Notes: a model not told the origin generated them from the sequence alone. Positions 8,051 to 18,492 are shown, counted from the stretch's first letter. The stretch: 64,000 nt of DNA from Paracoccus sp. (in: a-proteobacteria) (GCF_030604785.1 NZ_JAUVVF010000003.1:62001-126000); one strand, 5' to 3'. A program made the numbers and translations.

Positions 8051-8926
8051 ATGACCCGTCTGCTTGCCGCCGCTCTGACTTGCCTTCCCGCCTTGGCCTC
8101 GGCCGATCAGGTGAAGGTCGCCACCAGCTTCACGATCCTTGCCGACATGGCCCGCAACGTTGCGGGCGATCTGGCCGAGATTCATTCGATCACCCGCCCG
8201 GGCGCCGAGATCCACGATTACCAGCCGACGCCCCGCGACGTTCTGGGAGTTCAGGATGCCGACCTGATCCTTGTGAACGGAATGAACCTTGAGGGCTGGA
8301 TCGATCCCTTCCTGGCGCGTCTGGGCGACGTGCCGGTCGCGATCCTGACCGAGGGGGTCGAGCCCATCGCCATCGCGGGCGGCGGCTATGACGGCCAGCC
8401 GAACCCCCATGCCTGGATGTCGCTGGAGAATGCCGCGATCTATGTCGGCAACATCGCCGAGGCCCTTTCCGCCGTCGATCCCGACAATCAAGCGACCTAT
8501 GCCGCCAATGCCGAGGCCTATCTGGCCCAGCTGGCCGAGGTGGTAGGCCCCCTGCGCGAACAGGCGCGCGCGCTGCCCGAGGATCGGCGCTTTCTGGTCA
8601 CCTCCGAGGGCGCCTTTTCCTATCTGGCGCGCGATTTCGGCCTGACCGAGATGTATCTCTGGCCGATCAATGCCGAAGGCGAGGGCACGCCCCAGCAGGT
8701 GCGCCGCCTGATCGACCTGATGCGCGAGACGGGCGCGCCAGTGATCTTCTCCGAAAGCACCGTATCCGACCGTCCGGCGCGCAGCGTCGCCGCCGAGACG
8801 GGCGCGCGTTATGGCGGCATCCTCTATGTGGACAGCCTGTCCGATCCCGACGGCCCTGTGCCCACCTATCTGGACCTGCTGCGCGTGACCGGCGAAACCA
8901 TCGTCACCGAACTGGCCGCCGAATGA
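8051..8926 (+). CDS. sitA: manganese ABC transporter substrate-binding protein
   Basis: This 291-residue periplasmic cluster A-I metal-binding protein has a signal peptide ending near ALASA (about 14-18). Candidate ligands are the His in EIHDYQPTPRD (about 55), the His in NPHAWMS (about 122), a Glu in VTSEGAFSYL (about 188) and the Asp in ILYVDSLSD (about 263), the His/His/Glu/Asp set typical of manganese or iron binders. It lacks the long His-rich loop present in znuA at 21180, which argues against zinc. The ATG at 8051 follows a strong ggagga site (8041-8046). Its stop overlaps the sitB start (ATGA). Confidence 0.9.
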   Translation: MTRLLAAALTCLPALASADQVKVATSFTILADMARNVAGDLAEIHSITRPGAEIHDYQPTPRDVLGVQDADLILVNGMNLEGWIDPFLARLGDVPVAILTEGVEPIAIAGGGYDGQPNPHAWMSLENAAIYVGNIAEALSAVDPDNQATYAANAEAYLAQLAEVVGPLREQARALPEDRRFLVTSEGAFSYLARDFGLTEMYLWPINAEGEGTPQQVRRLIDLMRETGAPVIFSESTVSDRPARSVAAETGARYGGILYVDSLSDPDGPVPTYLDLLRVTGETIVTELAAE

Positions 8927-9777
8927 GCGAAACCCCCGCCATCGCCGTCCGCGACCTGACCGTCGCCTATCGCAGCGGGGTCACCGCGCTCAGCGATGCC
9001 AGCCTCGACGTGCCGGCCGGGTCGGTCACGGCTCTGGTCGGCGTGAACGGGGCGGGAAAATCGACGCTGTTCAAGGCGCTGATGGGGCTGGTCGCGCATG
9101 GCCGGGGCGAGGTGCGGATCATGGGCCTGCCCGTCGCGCAGGCGCTGCGCCGCAACCTGGTCGCCTATGTTCCCCAGACCGAAGAGGTCGACTGGACCTT
9201 TCCCGTCCTTGTCCGCGATGTGTTGATGATGGGCCGCTATGGGCGTATGGGCCTGATGCGCCGTCCGCGCCCCGCAGACCGTCAGGCGGTCGAGGGCGCA
9301 TTGGCGCGGGTCGGCCTGACCGACATGGCCACCCGCCAGATCGGTGAGTTGTCGGGCGGCCAGAAGAAGCGCGTCTTTCTGGCCCGCGCGCTGGCGCAGG
9401 ATGCGCGCGTGATCCTGCTGGACGAGCCCTTCACCGGCGTCGATGTCGAGACCGAGCGGCGCATCATCGCGCTTCTGTCCGCGATGCGGGACGAGGGCCG
9501 GGCGATGCTGGTCTCGACCCACGATCTGGGCGCGGTGCCTGAATATTGCGATCGGGTGGTCATGGTGAAGGGCACCGTCCTGGCCGCCGGGCCGACCGCC
9601 ACGACCTTCACCCCCGAGAACCTGCGCCGCGCCTTTGGCGGCACGTTGCGCCATTTCGTGCTGGCCGGCAGCGACCTGCATGACGATCCCGATGCCCGCG
9701 CGCTGGATGTGTTCACCGACGACGAGCGGCCACTGATCCTCTATGACGACCGCCACCAATCCGCGGGGCGTCCGTGA
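8923..9777 (+). CDS. sitB: manganese ABC transporter ATP-binding protein
   Basis: The 284-residue ATPase drives SitCD. It has Walker A GVNGAGKST (about 39-47), a Q-loop in AYVPQTEEVDW, the ABC signature LSGGQKKR (about 143-150), Walker B VILLDEPF and the switch His in VSTHDLG. The phrase PQTEEVDWTFPV is typical of the MntB/SitB metal-type group. The C-terminal extension after about 225 has no recognised domain. Both ends overlap neighbouring genes: ATGA with sitA and GTGA with sitC. Confidence 0.92.
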   Translation: MSETPAIAVRDLTVAYRSGVTALSDASLDVPAGSVTALVGVNGAGKSTLFKALMGLVAHGRGEVRIMGLPVAQALRRNLVAYVPQTEEVDWTFPVLVRDVLMMGRYGRMGLMRRPRPADRQAVEGALARVGLTDMATRQIGELSGGQKKRVFLARALAQDARVILLDEPFTGVDVETERRIIALLSAMRDEGRAMLVSTHDLGAVPEYCDRVVMVKGTVLAAGPTATTFTPENLRRAFGGTLRHFVLAGSDLHDDPDARALDVFTDDERPLILYDDRHQSAGRP

Positions 9778-10622
9778 TCGGCACGATGCTGGAACCCCTT
9801 GCCTACGATTACATGGTCACGGCCATCTGGGCCTCGGCCCTGGTGGGAGCGACCTGCGCCTTTCTGTCCGCCTATCTGATGCTCAAGGGCTGGAGCCTGA
9901 TCGGAGACGCGCTTTCGCATTCCATCGTGCCGGGCGTGGCGGGGGCCTATATGCTGGGCCTGCCCTTCGCGCTTGGGGCGTTCCTGTCGGGCGGGCTGGC
10001 CGCGCTGGCGATGCTGTTTCTGAACAACCGCACGGGGCTGAAGCAGGACGCGATCATCGGGCTGATCTTCACCGGCTTCTTCGGGGTGGGGCTGTTCATG
10101 GTCTCGCTGAACCCGGTGGCTGTGGATCTTCAGGCGATCACGCTTGGCAACATCCTGGCCATCGCGCCCGAGGATCTGGTCCAGCTGGTGATCATCGCGG
10201 GCGTCACGCTGGCGGTCCTGTCGGTGATCTGGCGCGACCTGCTGGTCGTCTTCTTCGACGAAAGCCATGCGCGGACGGTGGGCCTGCGGCCGGGCCTGCT
10301 GAAGCTGGTCTTTTTCACGCTGCTGGCCGGATCGACCGTCGCCGCGATGCAGACGGTGGGCGCGTTTCTGGTCATCGCGCTGGTCATCACGCCGGGCGCC
10401 ACGGCCTATCTGCTGACCGACCGCTTTTCGCATCTGGTGCTGATCTCTGTGGCGATCGGGGGGCTGTCCTCGGCGATCGGGGCCTATGCAAGCTTCTTCC
10501 TCGACGGCGCGACGGGGGGGATCATCGTCCTGTTGCAGACGGCGCTGTTCCTGCTAGCGCTGGTTTTCGCCCCGAAACACGGGCTGCTGGCCACGCGCCG
10601 CAGGCGGCGGGCGGCGTCATGA
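9774..10622 (+). CDS. sitC: manganese ABC transporter permease
   Basis: The 282-residue ABC-3 family inner-membrane permease has eight or nine hydrophobic helices. Family motifs are LMLKGWSLIGDALSHSIVPGVA (about 39-60), the coupling region that contacts the ATPase, and GAFLVIALVITPGATAYLLT (about 200-219). It starts with GTG overlapping the stop of sitB. It pairs with SitD, the two permeases forming a heterodimer in SitABCD systems. The basic C-terminus ends in an Arg-rich run. Confidence 0.9.
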   Translation: MIGTMLEPLAYDYMVTAIWASALVGATCAFLSAYLMLKGWSLIGDALSHSIVPGVAGAYMLGLPFALGAFLSGGLAALAMLFLNNRTGLKQDAIIGLIFTGFFGVGLFMVSLNPVAVDLQAITLGNILAIAPEDLVQLVIIAGVTLAVLSVIWRDLLVVFFDESHARTVGLRPGLLKLVFFTLLAGSTVAAMQTVGAFLVIALVITPGATAYLLTDRFSHLVLISVAIGGLSSAIGAYASFFLDGATGGIIVLLQTALFLLALVFAPKHGLLATRRRRRAAS

Positions 10623-11440
10623 TCGAGACCCTGATCCTGCCCTTTTCCTTTCCCGTCATGCGTGAGGCCGCGCTGATCGCGCTGATCGTGGCGCTGCCCG
10701 CCGCGCTGCTCAGCTGCTTTCTGGTGCTGAAGGGATGGGCGCTGATCGGGGACGGGATCAGCCATGCGGTCCTGCCGGGCATCGTGCTGGCGCATCTGGC
10801 GGGGCTGCCGCTGCTTCTGGGCGCCTTTGCGGCGGGGATGGTCTGCGCGCTGGCCTCGGGCTGGCTGGACGCGAACAGCCGGATCAAGCCCGACACGGCG
10901 CTTGGCGTGGTCATGGCGGGGATGTTCGCGCTTGGCCTGGTGCTGATCCTGGCCTTTCCGGGGCGGCTGCATCTGAGCCATATTCTGTTCGGCAACATCC
11001 TGGGCGTGACGCCTGATGATTTCGCGCAGGCCCTGCCCATCGCGGGGGCGGTGCTGGTGATCCTGCTGGTCAAGTGGCGCGACTTCGCGCTGTTGGCTTT
11101 CGATCCCGTGCAGGCGCGGGCGGCGGGGCTGCGGGTGGGCTGGCTGCATTACGGGATGCTGGCGATGATCGCGGCGATGGTGGTGGCGATGCTGTCCTCG
11201 GTGGGGATCATCCTTGCGGTGGGCCTGCTGATCGCGCCAGGCGCCATCGCCTTTCTGCTGACGCGCAGGCTGCCCGTCATGCTGGCGCTGGCGGCGGGGG
11301 TGGCGGGGCTGGCCAGCCTTGGCGGGGTCTGGGCCAGCTTCTGGCTGGACAGCGCGCCCGCGCCCACGATCATCGTGATCCTCACTGGTGCGTTCGTCTT
11401 GGCCTTTCTCTGGCGGCAGATCGGAGCCGCCCGCGCCTGA
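10619..11440 (+). CDS. sitD: manganese ABC transporter second permease
   Basis: The 273-residue protein is a paralogue of SitC in the same ABC-3 family, with matching motifs VLKGWALIGDGISHAVLPGI (about 37-56) and SVGIILAVGLLIAPGAIAFLL (about 196-216). I start it at the ATG at 10619, which overlaps the sitC stop (ATGA), since this puts the first membrane helix at the proper distance from the N-terminus. It ends the sit operon; no terminator hairpin is evident in the 61 bases before the glycosidase gene, so readthrough is possible. Confidence 0.9.
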   Translation: MIETLILPFSFPVMREAALIALIVALPAALLSCFLVLKGWALIGDGISHAVLPGIVLAHLAGLPLLLGAFAAGMVCALASGWLDANSRIKPDTALGVVMAGMFALGLVLILAFPGRLHLSHILFGNILGVTPDDFAQALPIAGAVLVILLVKWRDFALLAFDPVQARAAGLRVGWLHYGMLAMIAAMVVAMLSSVGIILAVGLLIAPGAIAFLLTRRLPVMLALAAGVAGLASLGGVWASFWLDSAPAPTIIVILTGAFVLAFLWRQIGAARA

Positions 11441-11501
11441 CCCCCTTTTCGCCGCGCCCGCGACCTGTCACTGTCAGCGCAAACATCGCCAAGGACATGC
11501 C

Positions 11502-12824
11502 ATGCTGCCGCCACGCTCCGACTTTCCCGCCGACTTCGTCTTTGGCGCCGCCACCTCGGCCTATCAGATCGAGGGCTCGGGCGCGGGCGGGGCGGGCCTG
11601 TCGCATTGGGACACATTCGCCGCGACGCCCGGCAATGTCACCGATGGCAGCGACGGCCGGGTCGCCTGCGACCACCTGAACCGCTGGCCCGAGGATCTGG
11701 ACCTTGTCCGCGATGCGGGCTTTGACGCCTACCGCTTTTCCGCATCCTGGGCCCGGGTGATGCCCGACGGCGTGACGCTGAACCCGCAGGGGATGGATTT
11801 CTACGACCGCCTCGTCGATGGCATGGTCGAGCGCGGGCTGAAGCCCTATCTGACCTGCCACCATTGGGACCTGCCCGCCGATCTGTCCGCGCTTGGCGGC
11901 TGGCAGAACCGCGACATCGCGGCGCGGTTTGCGGATCTCTGCGTCGCGCTGCACGACCGTCTGGGCGACCGTCTGGCCAGCACCGCCACCCTGAATGAGC
12001 CCTGGTGCATCGCCTGGCTGTCGCATTTCCTGGGCCATCACGCGCCGGGCCTGCGCGACATCCGCGCCGCCAGCCGCGCCATGCATCACGTCCTTCTGGC
12101 GCATGGCACAGCGGTTCAGGCGCTGCGGGCCGAGGGCGCGGCCAATCTGGGGATCGTGCTGAACTTCGAGACCGCCCATCCCGCCGATGACACGCCCGAG
12201 GCCGTGCGCGCGGCCGAGGTTCAGGACGCGATCTACAACCAGTGGTTCATCCGCGCGCTGATGGGGCAGGGCTATCCCGAGGCCGCGCTGGACGGCATCG
12301 GCCCGCATCTGCCCGAGGGCTGGCAGGATGACATGGCGCTGATCGCCCAGCCGCTGGACTGGCTGGGGGTGAACTACTACACGCGCCGCCTTTATACCGC
12401 CGCGCCGGGCCTGTGGCCCCATGCCGCCGAGGCGCCCGGCCCCCTGCCCAAGACCCAGATGGGATGGGAGATCCGCCCCGAGGGCCTGACCGAATTCCTG
12501 ACCCGTCTGGCGCGCGACCATACCGGCGCCCTGCCGCTTTACGTCACCGAGAACGGCATGGCGCTGGAGGCGCCCGACGACGTGGCCGCCGATGCCCGCC
12601 GGGTGCAGTTCATCGGCGATCACCTGCGCGCGGCCCGTGCGGCGCTGGCGCAGGGCGTCGATCTGCGGGGCTTCTTCTACTGGTCGCTTCTGGACAACTA
12701 CGAATGGGCCTTCGGCTACGGGCCGCGTTTCGGACTGGTCCATGTCGATTACGACAGCCAGACGCGCACACCCAAGCAAAGCTGGTACGCCTTTCGCGCC
12801 ATGCTGGCCGGAGGGGGCGCCTAG
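11502..12824 (+). CDS. GH1 family beta-glucosidase
   Basis: This 440-residue cytoplasmic glycoside hydrolase of family 1 cleaves beta-linked glucosides or related sugars by a retaining mechanism. The N-terminal signature [14 protein letters not shown] (about 12-25) is present. The acid/base Glu166 is in TLNEPW and the nucleophile Glu350 in YVTENG. The aglycone-side sequence [21 protein letters not shown] is also typical. No signal peptide is seen. The ATG at 11502 aligns with the family start. It converges on the GMC oxidoreductase gene, and the two stop codons share the bases CTAG (12821-12824). The precise substrate cannot be told. Confidence 0.92.
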   Translation: MLPPRSDFPADFVFGAATSAYQIEGSGAGGAGLSHWDTFAATPGNVTDGSDGRVACDHLNRWPEDLDLVRDAGFDAYRFSASWARVMPDGVTLNPQGMDFYDRLVDGMVERGLKPYLTCHHWDLPADLSALGGWQNRDIAARFADLCVALHDRLGDRLASTATLNEPWCIAWLSHFLGHHAPGLRDIRAASRAMHHVLLAHGTAVQALRAEGAANLGIVLNFETAHPADDTPEAVRAAEVQDAIYNQWFIRALMGQGYPEAALDGIGPHLPEGWQDDMALIAQPLDWLGVNYYTRRLYTAAPGLWPHAAEAPGPLPKTQMGWEIRPEGLTEFLTRLARDHTGALPLYVTENGMALEAPDDVAADARRVQFIGDHLRAARAALAQGVDLRGFFYWSLLDNYEWAFGYGPRFGLVHVDYDSQTRTPKQSWYAFRAMLAGGGA

Positions 12825-14431
12825 CGCACCCCCTCCAGCGCGTCGGCCAGGATCATGTCGCTGGCCTTTTCCGCGATCATCGTGGCGGGCGCGTGGGTGT
12901 TGCCCGACACGATCGAGGGCATGATTCCGCAATCGGCCACGCGCAGCCCCTCGATCCCGTGGACGCGCAGGCGCGGATCGACCACGGCCATCGGATCGGT
13001 GCCCATCTTCGTGGTGCCGACCGGGTGGAAGATCGTCGTGCCGATATCGCCCGCCGCCCGCGCCAGATCGGCGTCGCTGACCAGATCGGCGCCGGGCTTC
13101 ACCTCGGCGGGCGTGAAGGCCGCCATGCGCCGCGTTCCCATCAGGCGGCGGGCATGGCGCAGGCTGTCGATGGCCACCTGCCGGTCGCCCGGCGTGGACA
13201 GGTAGTTCGGCGCGATGGCGGGCGGGCCGTCGGGCGTGGTCAGGTGGCAATGCCCGGTGCTTTCCGGCCGCAGGTTGCAGACCGAGACGGTCAGGCCCGG
13301 AAAATCGTGCAAGGGCTGGCCGAAGGCATCCAGCGACAGGGGCTGGACGTGGTATTCGATATTCGCCGTCTCGAACGCATCGGATGATTTCGCGAAGATG
13401 CCCAACTGACTGGGTGCCATCGCCATCGGCCCGGTCCGGCGCAGCGCATATTCCAGCGCGATCCCCGCCTTGCCCCAGATCGTGCGCGCCCGGTCGTTCA
13501 GCGTCCGCGCCCCCGCGATGCGGAAGATCATCCTCAGTTGCAGATGGTCCTGAAGGTTCTCGCCCACGCCGGGCAGGTCATGGACCGGCGTGATCCCGAG
13601 CGCGCGCAGCCGTTCGGCCTGACCGATCCCGGAACGTTCCAGACGCGCGGGCGAATTGATCGCGCCCGCCGACAGGATCACCGCGCCCCGGGTGCGGGCA
13701 TGGCGCGCCAGCCCGTTCTGGATCAGCGAGACGCCGGTGACGCGGCGGCCCTCAAGGGTCAGGGCCGAGACCTGGGAGTCGGTCTCGATCCGCAGGTTGG
13801 GACGGCCCCTTGCGGGGTCGAGAAACGCCTTGCGGGCGTTCCAGCGGATGCCCTTGCGCTGCGTGACGGGGAAATAGCCGACCCCCTCATTGTCGCCGCA
13901 ATTGAAGTCGGGGCAGGCGGGCAGGCCCATTTCCTGCGCGGCCTCGGCCACCGCATCCAGGATCGGCCAGCGCAGGCGCTGCTTTTCCACCCGCAATTCG
14001 CCCTGATCGCCATGCAGGTCGCAGGCGGGTTCGTAATGGCGCTCGCTGCGGCGGAACAGCGGCAGCACGTCGTCCCAGCCCCAGCCGGGATTGCCCGCCT
14101 GCCGCCAGCGGTCGTAATCGGCCGCCTGACCGCGCATGTAGATCATGCCGTTGATCGAGGAGCAGCCGCCCAGCACCCGCCCGCGCGGATAGTTCAGCCG
14201 CCGCCCGTTCAGGCCCGGCTCGGGCTCGGTCCGGTAGCACCAGTCCAGCGCCGGATTGCCCATCGCGTAGAGATAGCCGACCGGCACATGCACCCAGAGC
14301 CGGTTGTCATGGCCCCCGGCCTCCAGCAGCAGGACCCGGTTTCGCGGATCGGCCGACAGCCGGTTGGCCAGCACGCATCCGGCCGAGCCCGCGCCCACGA
14401 TGATGTAGTCGTATTCCCCCAGATCCTGCAT
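12821..14431 (-). CDS. GMC-family FAD-dependent oxidoreductase (choline/alcohol dehydrogenase-like)
   Basis: This 536-residue flavoprotein has the FAD-binding motif [17 protein letters not shown] (about 8-24) and the GMC signatures [17 protein letters not shown] (about 79-95) and [19 protein letters not shown] (about 252-270). The C-terminal active-site pair is visible as His in [10 protein letters not shown] (about 463-472) and Asn in [18 protein letters not shown] (about 507-524). Such enzymes oxidise alcohols, sugars or choline; the substrate is not evident. Without a betaine aldehyde dehydrogenase neighbour, calling it BetA would be unsafe. One residue differs from the commonest motif, LERSGIG instead of LxxSGIG-type Leu/Met, which is within family variation. 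Confidence 0.88.
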   Translation of the reverse strand: MQDLGEYDYIIVGAGSAGCVLANRLSADPRNRVLLLEAGGHDNRLWVHVPVGYLYAMGNPALDWCYRTEPEPGLNGRRLNYPRGRVLGGCSSINGMIYMRGQAADYDRWRQAGNPGWGWDDVLPLFRRSERHYEPACDLHGDQGELRVEKQRLRWPILDAVAEAAQEMGLPACPDFNCGDNEGVGYFPVTQRKGIRWNARKAFLDPARGRPNLRIETDSQVSALTLEGRRVTGVSLIQNGLARHARTRGAVILSAGAINSPARLERSGIGQAERLRALGITPVHDLPGVGENLQDHLQLRMIFRIAGARTLNDRARTIWGKAGIALEYALRRTGPMAMAPSQLGIFAKSSDAFETANIEYHVQPLSLDAFGQPLHDFPGLTVSVCNLRPESTGHCHLTTPDGPPAIAPNYLSTPGDRQVAIDSLRHARRLMGTRRMAAFTPAEVKPGADLVSDADLARAAGDIGTTIFHPVGTTKMGTDPMAVVDPRLRVHGIEGLRVADCGIMPSIVSGNTHAPATMIAEKASDMILADALEGVR

Positions 14432-14488
14432 CCCGGTCCTCCCTCGCGCCGGAGGCTAGACCGGGGTGCGGGGGCGGGCAAGACCCGC

Positions 14489-15703
14489 TCAGGCGGCCTG
14501 AACGTCGCGGCGCCAGGCGGGGAAGGGGTCGAACATGTTCGGCCAGAGCTGCGGCGTCGCGGCCAGCGCCGCCGGGATCAGGCAGGCATCCAGCAGGGCG
14601 CGCAGCCGCGCCTCGTCCATGCCCGATCCGATGAAGACCAGTTCCTGCCGGCGGTCGCCGAAGGGTTCGGCCCAATGCGCGTCCAGGTAGGCGCGGCCCT
14701 CGGGATGGGTCGGCCAGCGATCCTTGGGGACCGAGGCCCACCATTGCCCGAGCGGCCTGACCGAGGACAGCGCCCCGGCCAGCGAGAATTCCGCCACCCA
14801 GTCGGGCCGCGTGGCGACCCAGAAATGCCCCTTGGCGCGGATCACGCCGGGCAGGGGGCCGTTCAGCGCGGCATGGATCTTCTGCGGGTCAAACGGCAGC
14901 CGGGCGCGATAGACGAAGCTTGTGACGCCGTATTCCTCGGTTTCGGGGGTGTGGTCGGCGAAACCGTAAAGCTCGCGCGCCCACATCGGGTGCTGATGGG
15001 CGCGGTCGAAATCGAAGAGCCGCGTGTCGAGGATGTCGCGGGGCGCGACGCGGCTGTGATCGGTCTGGATGATGCGGGCATCGGCGTTCAGCGCGCGGAT
15101 GATCTTCAGCGCGGCATCCACGCGCTCGGCCCCGGCATCGGCGCATTTGTTCAGCACGACCACATCGGCGAATTCGATCTGATCGGTCAGCAGATCGACC
15201 AGCGTACGGTTGTCGGCATCGCCCATGACCTCGCCCCGGTCGGCCAGGAAATCATGGCTGGAATAATCCTGCAGCAGGTTCACCGCATCCACGACCGTGA
15301 CCATCGTGTCCAGCCGCGCCACGTCGGACAGGCTGTCGCCGTTCTCGTCGGTGAATTCAAAGGTGGTGGCGACGGGAAGGGGCTCGCTGATCCCGGTCGA
15401 TTCGATCAGCAGATAGTCAAAGCGCTCGGCCTCGGCCAGCTTGCGGACCTCGGCCAGCAGATCCTCGCGCAGCGTGCAGCAGATGCAGCCGTTCGACATC
15501 TCGACCAGGGTCTCGTCCGTGCGGGTCATGCCGCCCTCGGCCCGGACCAGATCGGCGTCGATATTCACCTCGGACATGTCGTTGACGATGACCGCGACGT
15601 GCAGCCCCTCGCGGTTGTTCAGCACATTGTTCAGCAGCGTCGTCTTGCCCGCGCCCAGAAAGCCGGACAGCACGGTGACGGGAAGGCGGGGATCGGCGTT
15701 CAT
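14489..15703 (-). CDS. COG0523 GTPase, putative zinc metallochaperone
   Basis: The 404-residue G3E-family GTPase has Walker [12 protein letters not shown] (about 14-24), the metal-binding GCICC motif (about 72-76), the switch region [12 protein letters not shown] and the NKCAD guanine-specificity motif (about 181-185). A CobW C-terminal domain follows from about 250, with the typical [11 protein letters not shown]. The family includes cobalamin CobW, nitrile hydratase activators and zinc chaperones such as ZigA/ZagA. No cobalamin or nitrilase gene is nearby, and a Zur-like palindrome lies 29-41 bases upstream, so a zinc-starvation chaperone is the best inference. A strong aaggagg ribosome site precedes the ATG. 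Confidence 0.85.
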   Translation of the reverse strand: MNADPRLPVTVLSGFLGAGKTTLLNNVLNNREGLHVAVIVNDMSEVNIDADLVRAEGGMTRTDETLVEMSNGCICCTLREDLLAEVRKLAEAERFDYLLIESTGISEPLPVATTFEFTDENGDSLSDVARLDTMVTVVDAVNLLQDYSSHDFLADRGEVMGDADNRTLVDLLTDQIEFADVVVLNKCADAGAERVDAALKIIRALNADARIIQTDHSRVAPRDILDTRLFDFDRAHQHPMWARELYGFADHTPETEEYGVTSFVYRARLPFDPQKIHAALNGPLPGVIRAKGHFWVATRPDWVAEFSLAGALSSVRPLGQWWASVPKDRWPTHPEGRAYLDAHWAEPFGDRRQELVFIGSGMDEARLRALLDACLIPAALAATPQLWPNMFDPFPAWRRDVQAA

Positions 15704-15731
15704 GGCAACCTCCTTGCGATGGCGCGCTTTA

Positions 15732-15744
15732 GTTATAGTATTAC
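15732..15744 (-). promoter_or_regulatory. Zur-like box upstream of the COG0523 gene
   Basis: The near-palindrome GTTATAGTATTAC (one mismatched pair) lies 29-41 bases upstream of the COG0523 start, in AT-rich DNA that stands out from its surroundings. Its outer GTTA...TAC pattern is shared with the two boxes between znuA and zur (22249-22289). Repression by Zur is inferred from that similarity. Confidence 0.6.
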
Positions 15745-15801
15745 ATTACTCCGCGCAACCGGCCATTGACGACCCGCGCCCTTTGGGCCATGCCGCGCCC
15801 C

Positions 15802-17655
15802 ATGCTGCGTATCGACGACATCTCGTATTCCATTCAGGGCCGCCCCTTGTTCGCAGGGGCCAGCGCCACCATTCCCGAAGGCCACAAGGTGGGTCTGGTC
15901 GGCCCGAACGGGGCGGGCAAGACGACGCTGTTCCGGCTGATCAAGGGCGAAAGCCAGCTTGACGGCGGCGCGATCAGTCTGCCCTCGCGCGCCCGGATCG
16001 GGGGGGTGGCGCAGGAATCGGCGGCCACGTCGCGTTCCGTGCTGGACACGGTGCTTGACGCCGACCGCGAACGCACCGCGCTGCTGGCCGAAGCCGCGAC
16101 CGCGACCGATCCCAACCGCATCGCCGAGATCCAGACCCGGCTGACCGATATCGACGCCTGGTCGGCCGAGGCCCGCGCGGCGACGATCCTTGACGGTCTT
16201 GGCTTTCCGACCGCCGATCAGGCCCGGCCCACCAGCGATTTCTCGGGCGGCTGGCGGATGCGGGTCGCGCTGGCGGGCGTGCTGTTCGCGCAGCCCGACC
16301 TGCTGCTTCTGGACGAGCCGACGAACTATCTAGACCTTGAAGGCGCGCTGTGGCTGGAGGGCTATCTGGCCCGCTATCCGCATACGGTCATCATCATCAG
16401 CCATGACCGGGGCCTTCTGAATCGCGCCGTCGGGCATATCCTGCATCTCGAGGACAAGAAGCTGACCCTCTATACGGGGGGCTACGACAGCTTCACCCGC
16501 ATCCGCGCCGAGAAACGCGCCCTGCAGGCGGCCGAGGCCAAGAAGCAGGCCGACCGCCGCGCGCATCTGCAAAGCTTCGTGGACCGTTTCGGCGCCAAGG
16601 CCAGCAAGGCGCGTCAGGCGCAGGCCCGCGTCAAGATGCTGGCCAAGATGGAGCCGATCACCGCCCCCGAAGAGGCCAAGTTCCACCGCTTCACCTTTCC
16701 CCAGCCCGAGGAAATGTCGCCGCCCATCGTCTCGATGGAGGGGGTCAGCGTGGGCTATGGCGACCGCGCGGTGCTGCGCAAGCTGAACCTGCGGATCGAC
16801 CAGGACGACCGCATCGCGCTGCTGGGCCGGAACGGGCAGGGCAAATCGACGCTGTCCAAGCTGCTGGCGGAACGGCTTGGCACGATGGAAGGGCGCGTCA
16901 CGCGGTCGTCGAAACTGCGCGTGGGCTATTTCGCGCAGCATCAGGTCGATGAACTGCATCTGGACGAGACGCCGCTGGATCATATCCGGTCCGTGCGCCC
17001 GAACGAGGGGCAGGCCAAGCAGCGCGCCCGTCTGGCCGGTTTCGGCCTGATGGAGGCGCAGGCCGAGACCAAGGTCCGCGCCCTGTCCGGCGGACAGAAG
17101 GCGCGGCTGTCGCTGCTGCTGGCCACGATCGACGCGCCGCATCTGCTGGTGCTGGACGAGCCGACGAACCACCTGGACATCGAAAGCCGCGAGGCTTTGT
17201 CCGAGGCGCTGAACGACTATACCGGCGCGGTGGTGCTGGTCAGCCACGACATGCACCTGCTGGGGCTGGTCGCCGACCGGCTGTGGCTGGTCAAGGACGG
17301 CGCCGTCGCCCCCTACGACGGCGATCTGGACGATTACCGCAAGTTCCTGCTGTCGGGCGACACACCCGCCGGCAAGCCCGCCGAGGCGCCGAAACCCCCG
17401 GCGCCGAAGAAGCCGTCGCGCGACGCGCTGATGGCCCTGCGCGCCGAGGCCCGCAAATCCGAGGAACGCGTCCAGAAGCTGACTGAGATGATGGGCAAGC
17501 TGGACGTGAAGCTGGCCGATCCCGCGCTCTACAACGATCCCTACGAGGCCGAGAAATGGGGCAAGAAGCGGGCCGAGGCCGTCCAGGCCCTGGCCTTCGC
17601 CGAAGAACTGTGGATGACCGCGCTCGAAAGGCTTGAAGCCGCGGAAAAAGGATAG
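15802..17655 (+). CDS. ABC-F family ATPase (YheS/Uup-like)
   Basis: This 617-residue soluble protein has two ABC ATPase domains and no membrane helices, as in ribosome-associated ABC-F factors. Domain 1 has GPNGAGKTT (about 34-42), signature FSGGWRMR and DEPTNYLD. Domain 2 has GRNGQGKST (about 344-352), LSGGQKAR and DEPTNHLD. Between them is a basic helical linker, DRFGAKASKARQAQARVK (about 258-275), the P-site tRNA interaction region. A C-terminal coiled coil rich in Lys and Glu follows from about 530. Start at MLRIDDISYS (15802); an ATG at 15790 is possible and an upstream TTG less likely. The particular subfamily is uncertain. Confidence 0.88.
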   Translation: MLRIDDISYSIQGRPLFAGASATIPEGHKVGLVGPNGAGKTTLFRLIKGESQLDGGAISLPSRARIGGVAQESAATSRSVLDTVLDADRERTALLAEAATATDPNRIAEIQTRLTDIDAWSAEARAATILDGLGFPTADQARPTSDFSGGWRMRVALAGVLFAQPDLLLLDEPTNYLDLEGALWLEGYLARYPHTVIIISHDRGLLNRAVGHILHLEDKKLTLYTGGYDSFTRIRAEKRALQAAEAKKQADRRAHLQSFVDRFGAKASKARQAQARVKMLAKMEPITAPEEAKFHRFTFPQPEEMSPPIVSMEGVSVGYGDRAVLRKLNLRIDQDDRIALLGRNGQGKSTLSKLLAERLGTMEGRVTRSSKLRVGYFAQHQVDELHLDETPLDHIRSVRPNEGQAKQRARLAGFGLMEAQAETKVRALSGGQKARLSLLLATIDAPHLLVLDEPTNHLDIESREALSEALNDYTGAVVLVSHDMHLLGLVADRLWLVKDGAVAPYDGDLDDYRKFLLSGDTPAGKPAEAPKPPAPKKPSRDALMALRAEARKSEERVQKLTEMMGKLDVKLADPALYNDPYEAEKWGKKRAEAVQALAFAEELWMTALERLEAAEKG

Positions 17656-17737
17656 CGCGACCGTCAGGCAGATTGCCTTGCCCGGCCGCTGCGGCATAAG
17701 CCTTGCAAAACAACCCCATCGCATCCGGGAATCACCC

Positions 17738-18460
17738 ATGAAGAACTGCCTTGCCCTGACCGCCGTGCTGGCCGCAACCTTCGCAGGCGGTCCGCTTGCC
17801 GCGCAGCATGCGCGCGCGGTCTCGCTGGATCTGGGGCTTGGGGTCGAGCAGGGGCCGCGCTATTCCGGCGCCGATGACGGGGGCACCTCGCCCTGGATCA
17901 TCCTGCGCCGGGGCGGCGGGCAGGGCGAAGGGCTGACCATCTCTCCGTCCTTCGGCCTGAAGGGCAAGCGCGACGAGGGCGACGGGCCGCTTCTGTCGGG
18001 GCTGGAACCCATCGACGCGGCAGGCGAGATCGGCGCCCGCATCGGCTATCGCACCGGACCCGTGGCCGGCTACGTCACGCTGCGCCGGGGCTTTGGCGGG
18101 CATGAGGGCCTGACCGGCGCGGTCGGTCTGCGCTATCACACGGAATTGTCGGACACGATCTCGCTGACGTCGGGCGTGCAGGCCGTCTATGGCAATGCGC
18201 GCTACAACCAGACCTATTACGGCGTGACCGAGGCCGAATCCGAGGCCGGCGGCCTGTCGGCCTATCAGCCGGGCAGCGGCTTCAACGAGGCCGCGATCAC
18301 CTTCGAGGCCCGCTATGCGCTGAGCGACAGCACCGCGATTCTGGGCGAGGTCCGCTATGGCAAGCTGATCGGCGATGCCGCCGATTCGCCCATCGTGGCC
18401 GAGACCTACCAGCCTTCGCTGCGCCTGGGCGTGGTGCGCCGGTTCAGCTTCGGCTTCTGA
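17738..18460 (+). CDS. MipA/OmpV family outer-membrane protein
   Basis: The 240-residue protein has a signal peptide ending near PLAAQHARA (about 20-28), then alternating beta-strand sequence and a C-terminal aromatic residue (FSFGF), the mark of an outer-membrane beta barrel. Family features are the start of the mature part, LGLGVEQGPRYSGADD, and a late strand with ILGEVRYGKLIGDAADSPIV, both typical of MipA/OmpV. Members scaffold murein enzymes (MipA) or act as porin-like proteins; which applies is unknown. The ATG at 17738 gives a proper signal peptide. A short hairpin terminator follows. Confidence 0.85.
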   Translation: MKNCLALTAVLAATFAGGPLAAQHARAVSLDLGLGVEQGPRYSGADDGGTSPWIILRRGGGQGEGLTISPSFGLKGKRDEGDGPLLSGLEPIDAAGEIGARIGYRTGPVAGYVTLRRGFGGHEGLTGAVGLRYHTELSDTISLTSGVQAVYGNARYNQTYYGVTEAESEAGGLSAYQPGSGFNEAAITFEARYALSDSTAILGEVRYGKLIGDAADSPIVAETYQPSLRLGVVRRFSFGF

Positions 18461-18472
18461 GATGCGAGCCCG

Positions 18473-18492
18473 AGGGCGCTGCGGCGCCCTTT
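18473..18492 (+). terminator. mipA-like gene terminator
   Basis: A 7-bp GC stem AGGGCGC with loop TGCG and its complement (18473-18490) is followed by TTAT, 13 bases after the preceding stop codon. The T-run is short, so it may be a weak terminator. Confidence 0.55.

Noticed and set aside
13538-15769. 743-codon plus-strand frame opposite the GMC oxidoreductase and COG0523 genes
   Set aside because: It spans two real genes and the gap between them, has no recognisable domain, and its composition is that of a shadow frame.
15766-15801. TTG at 15766 as the start of the ABC-F gene
   Set aside because: The extra residues are atypical for the family and the first beta strand starts at the ATG at 15802.
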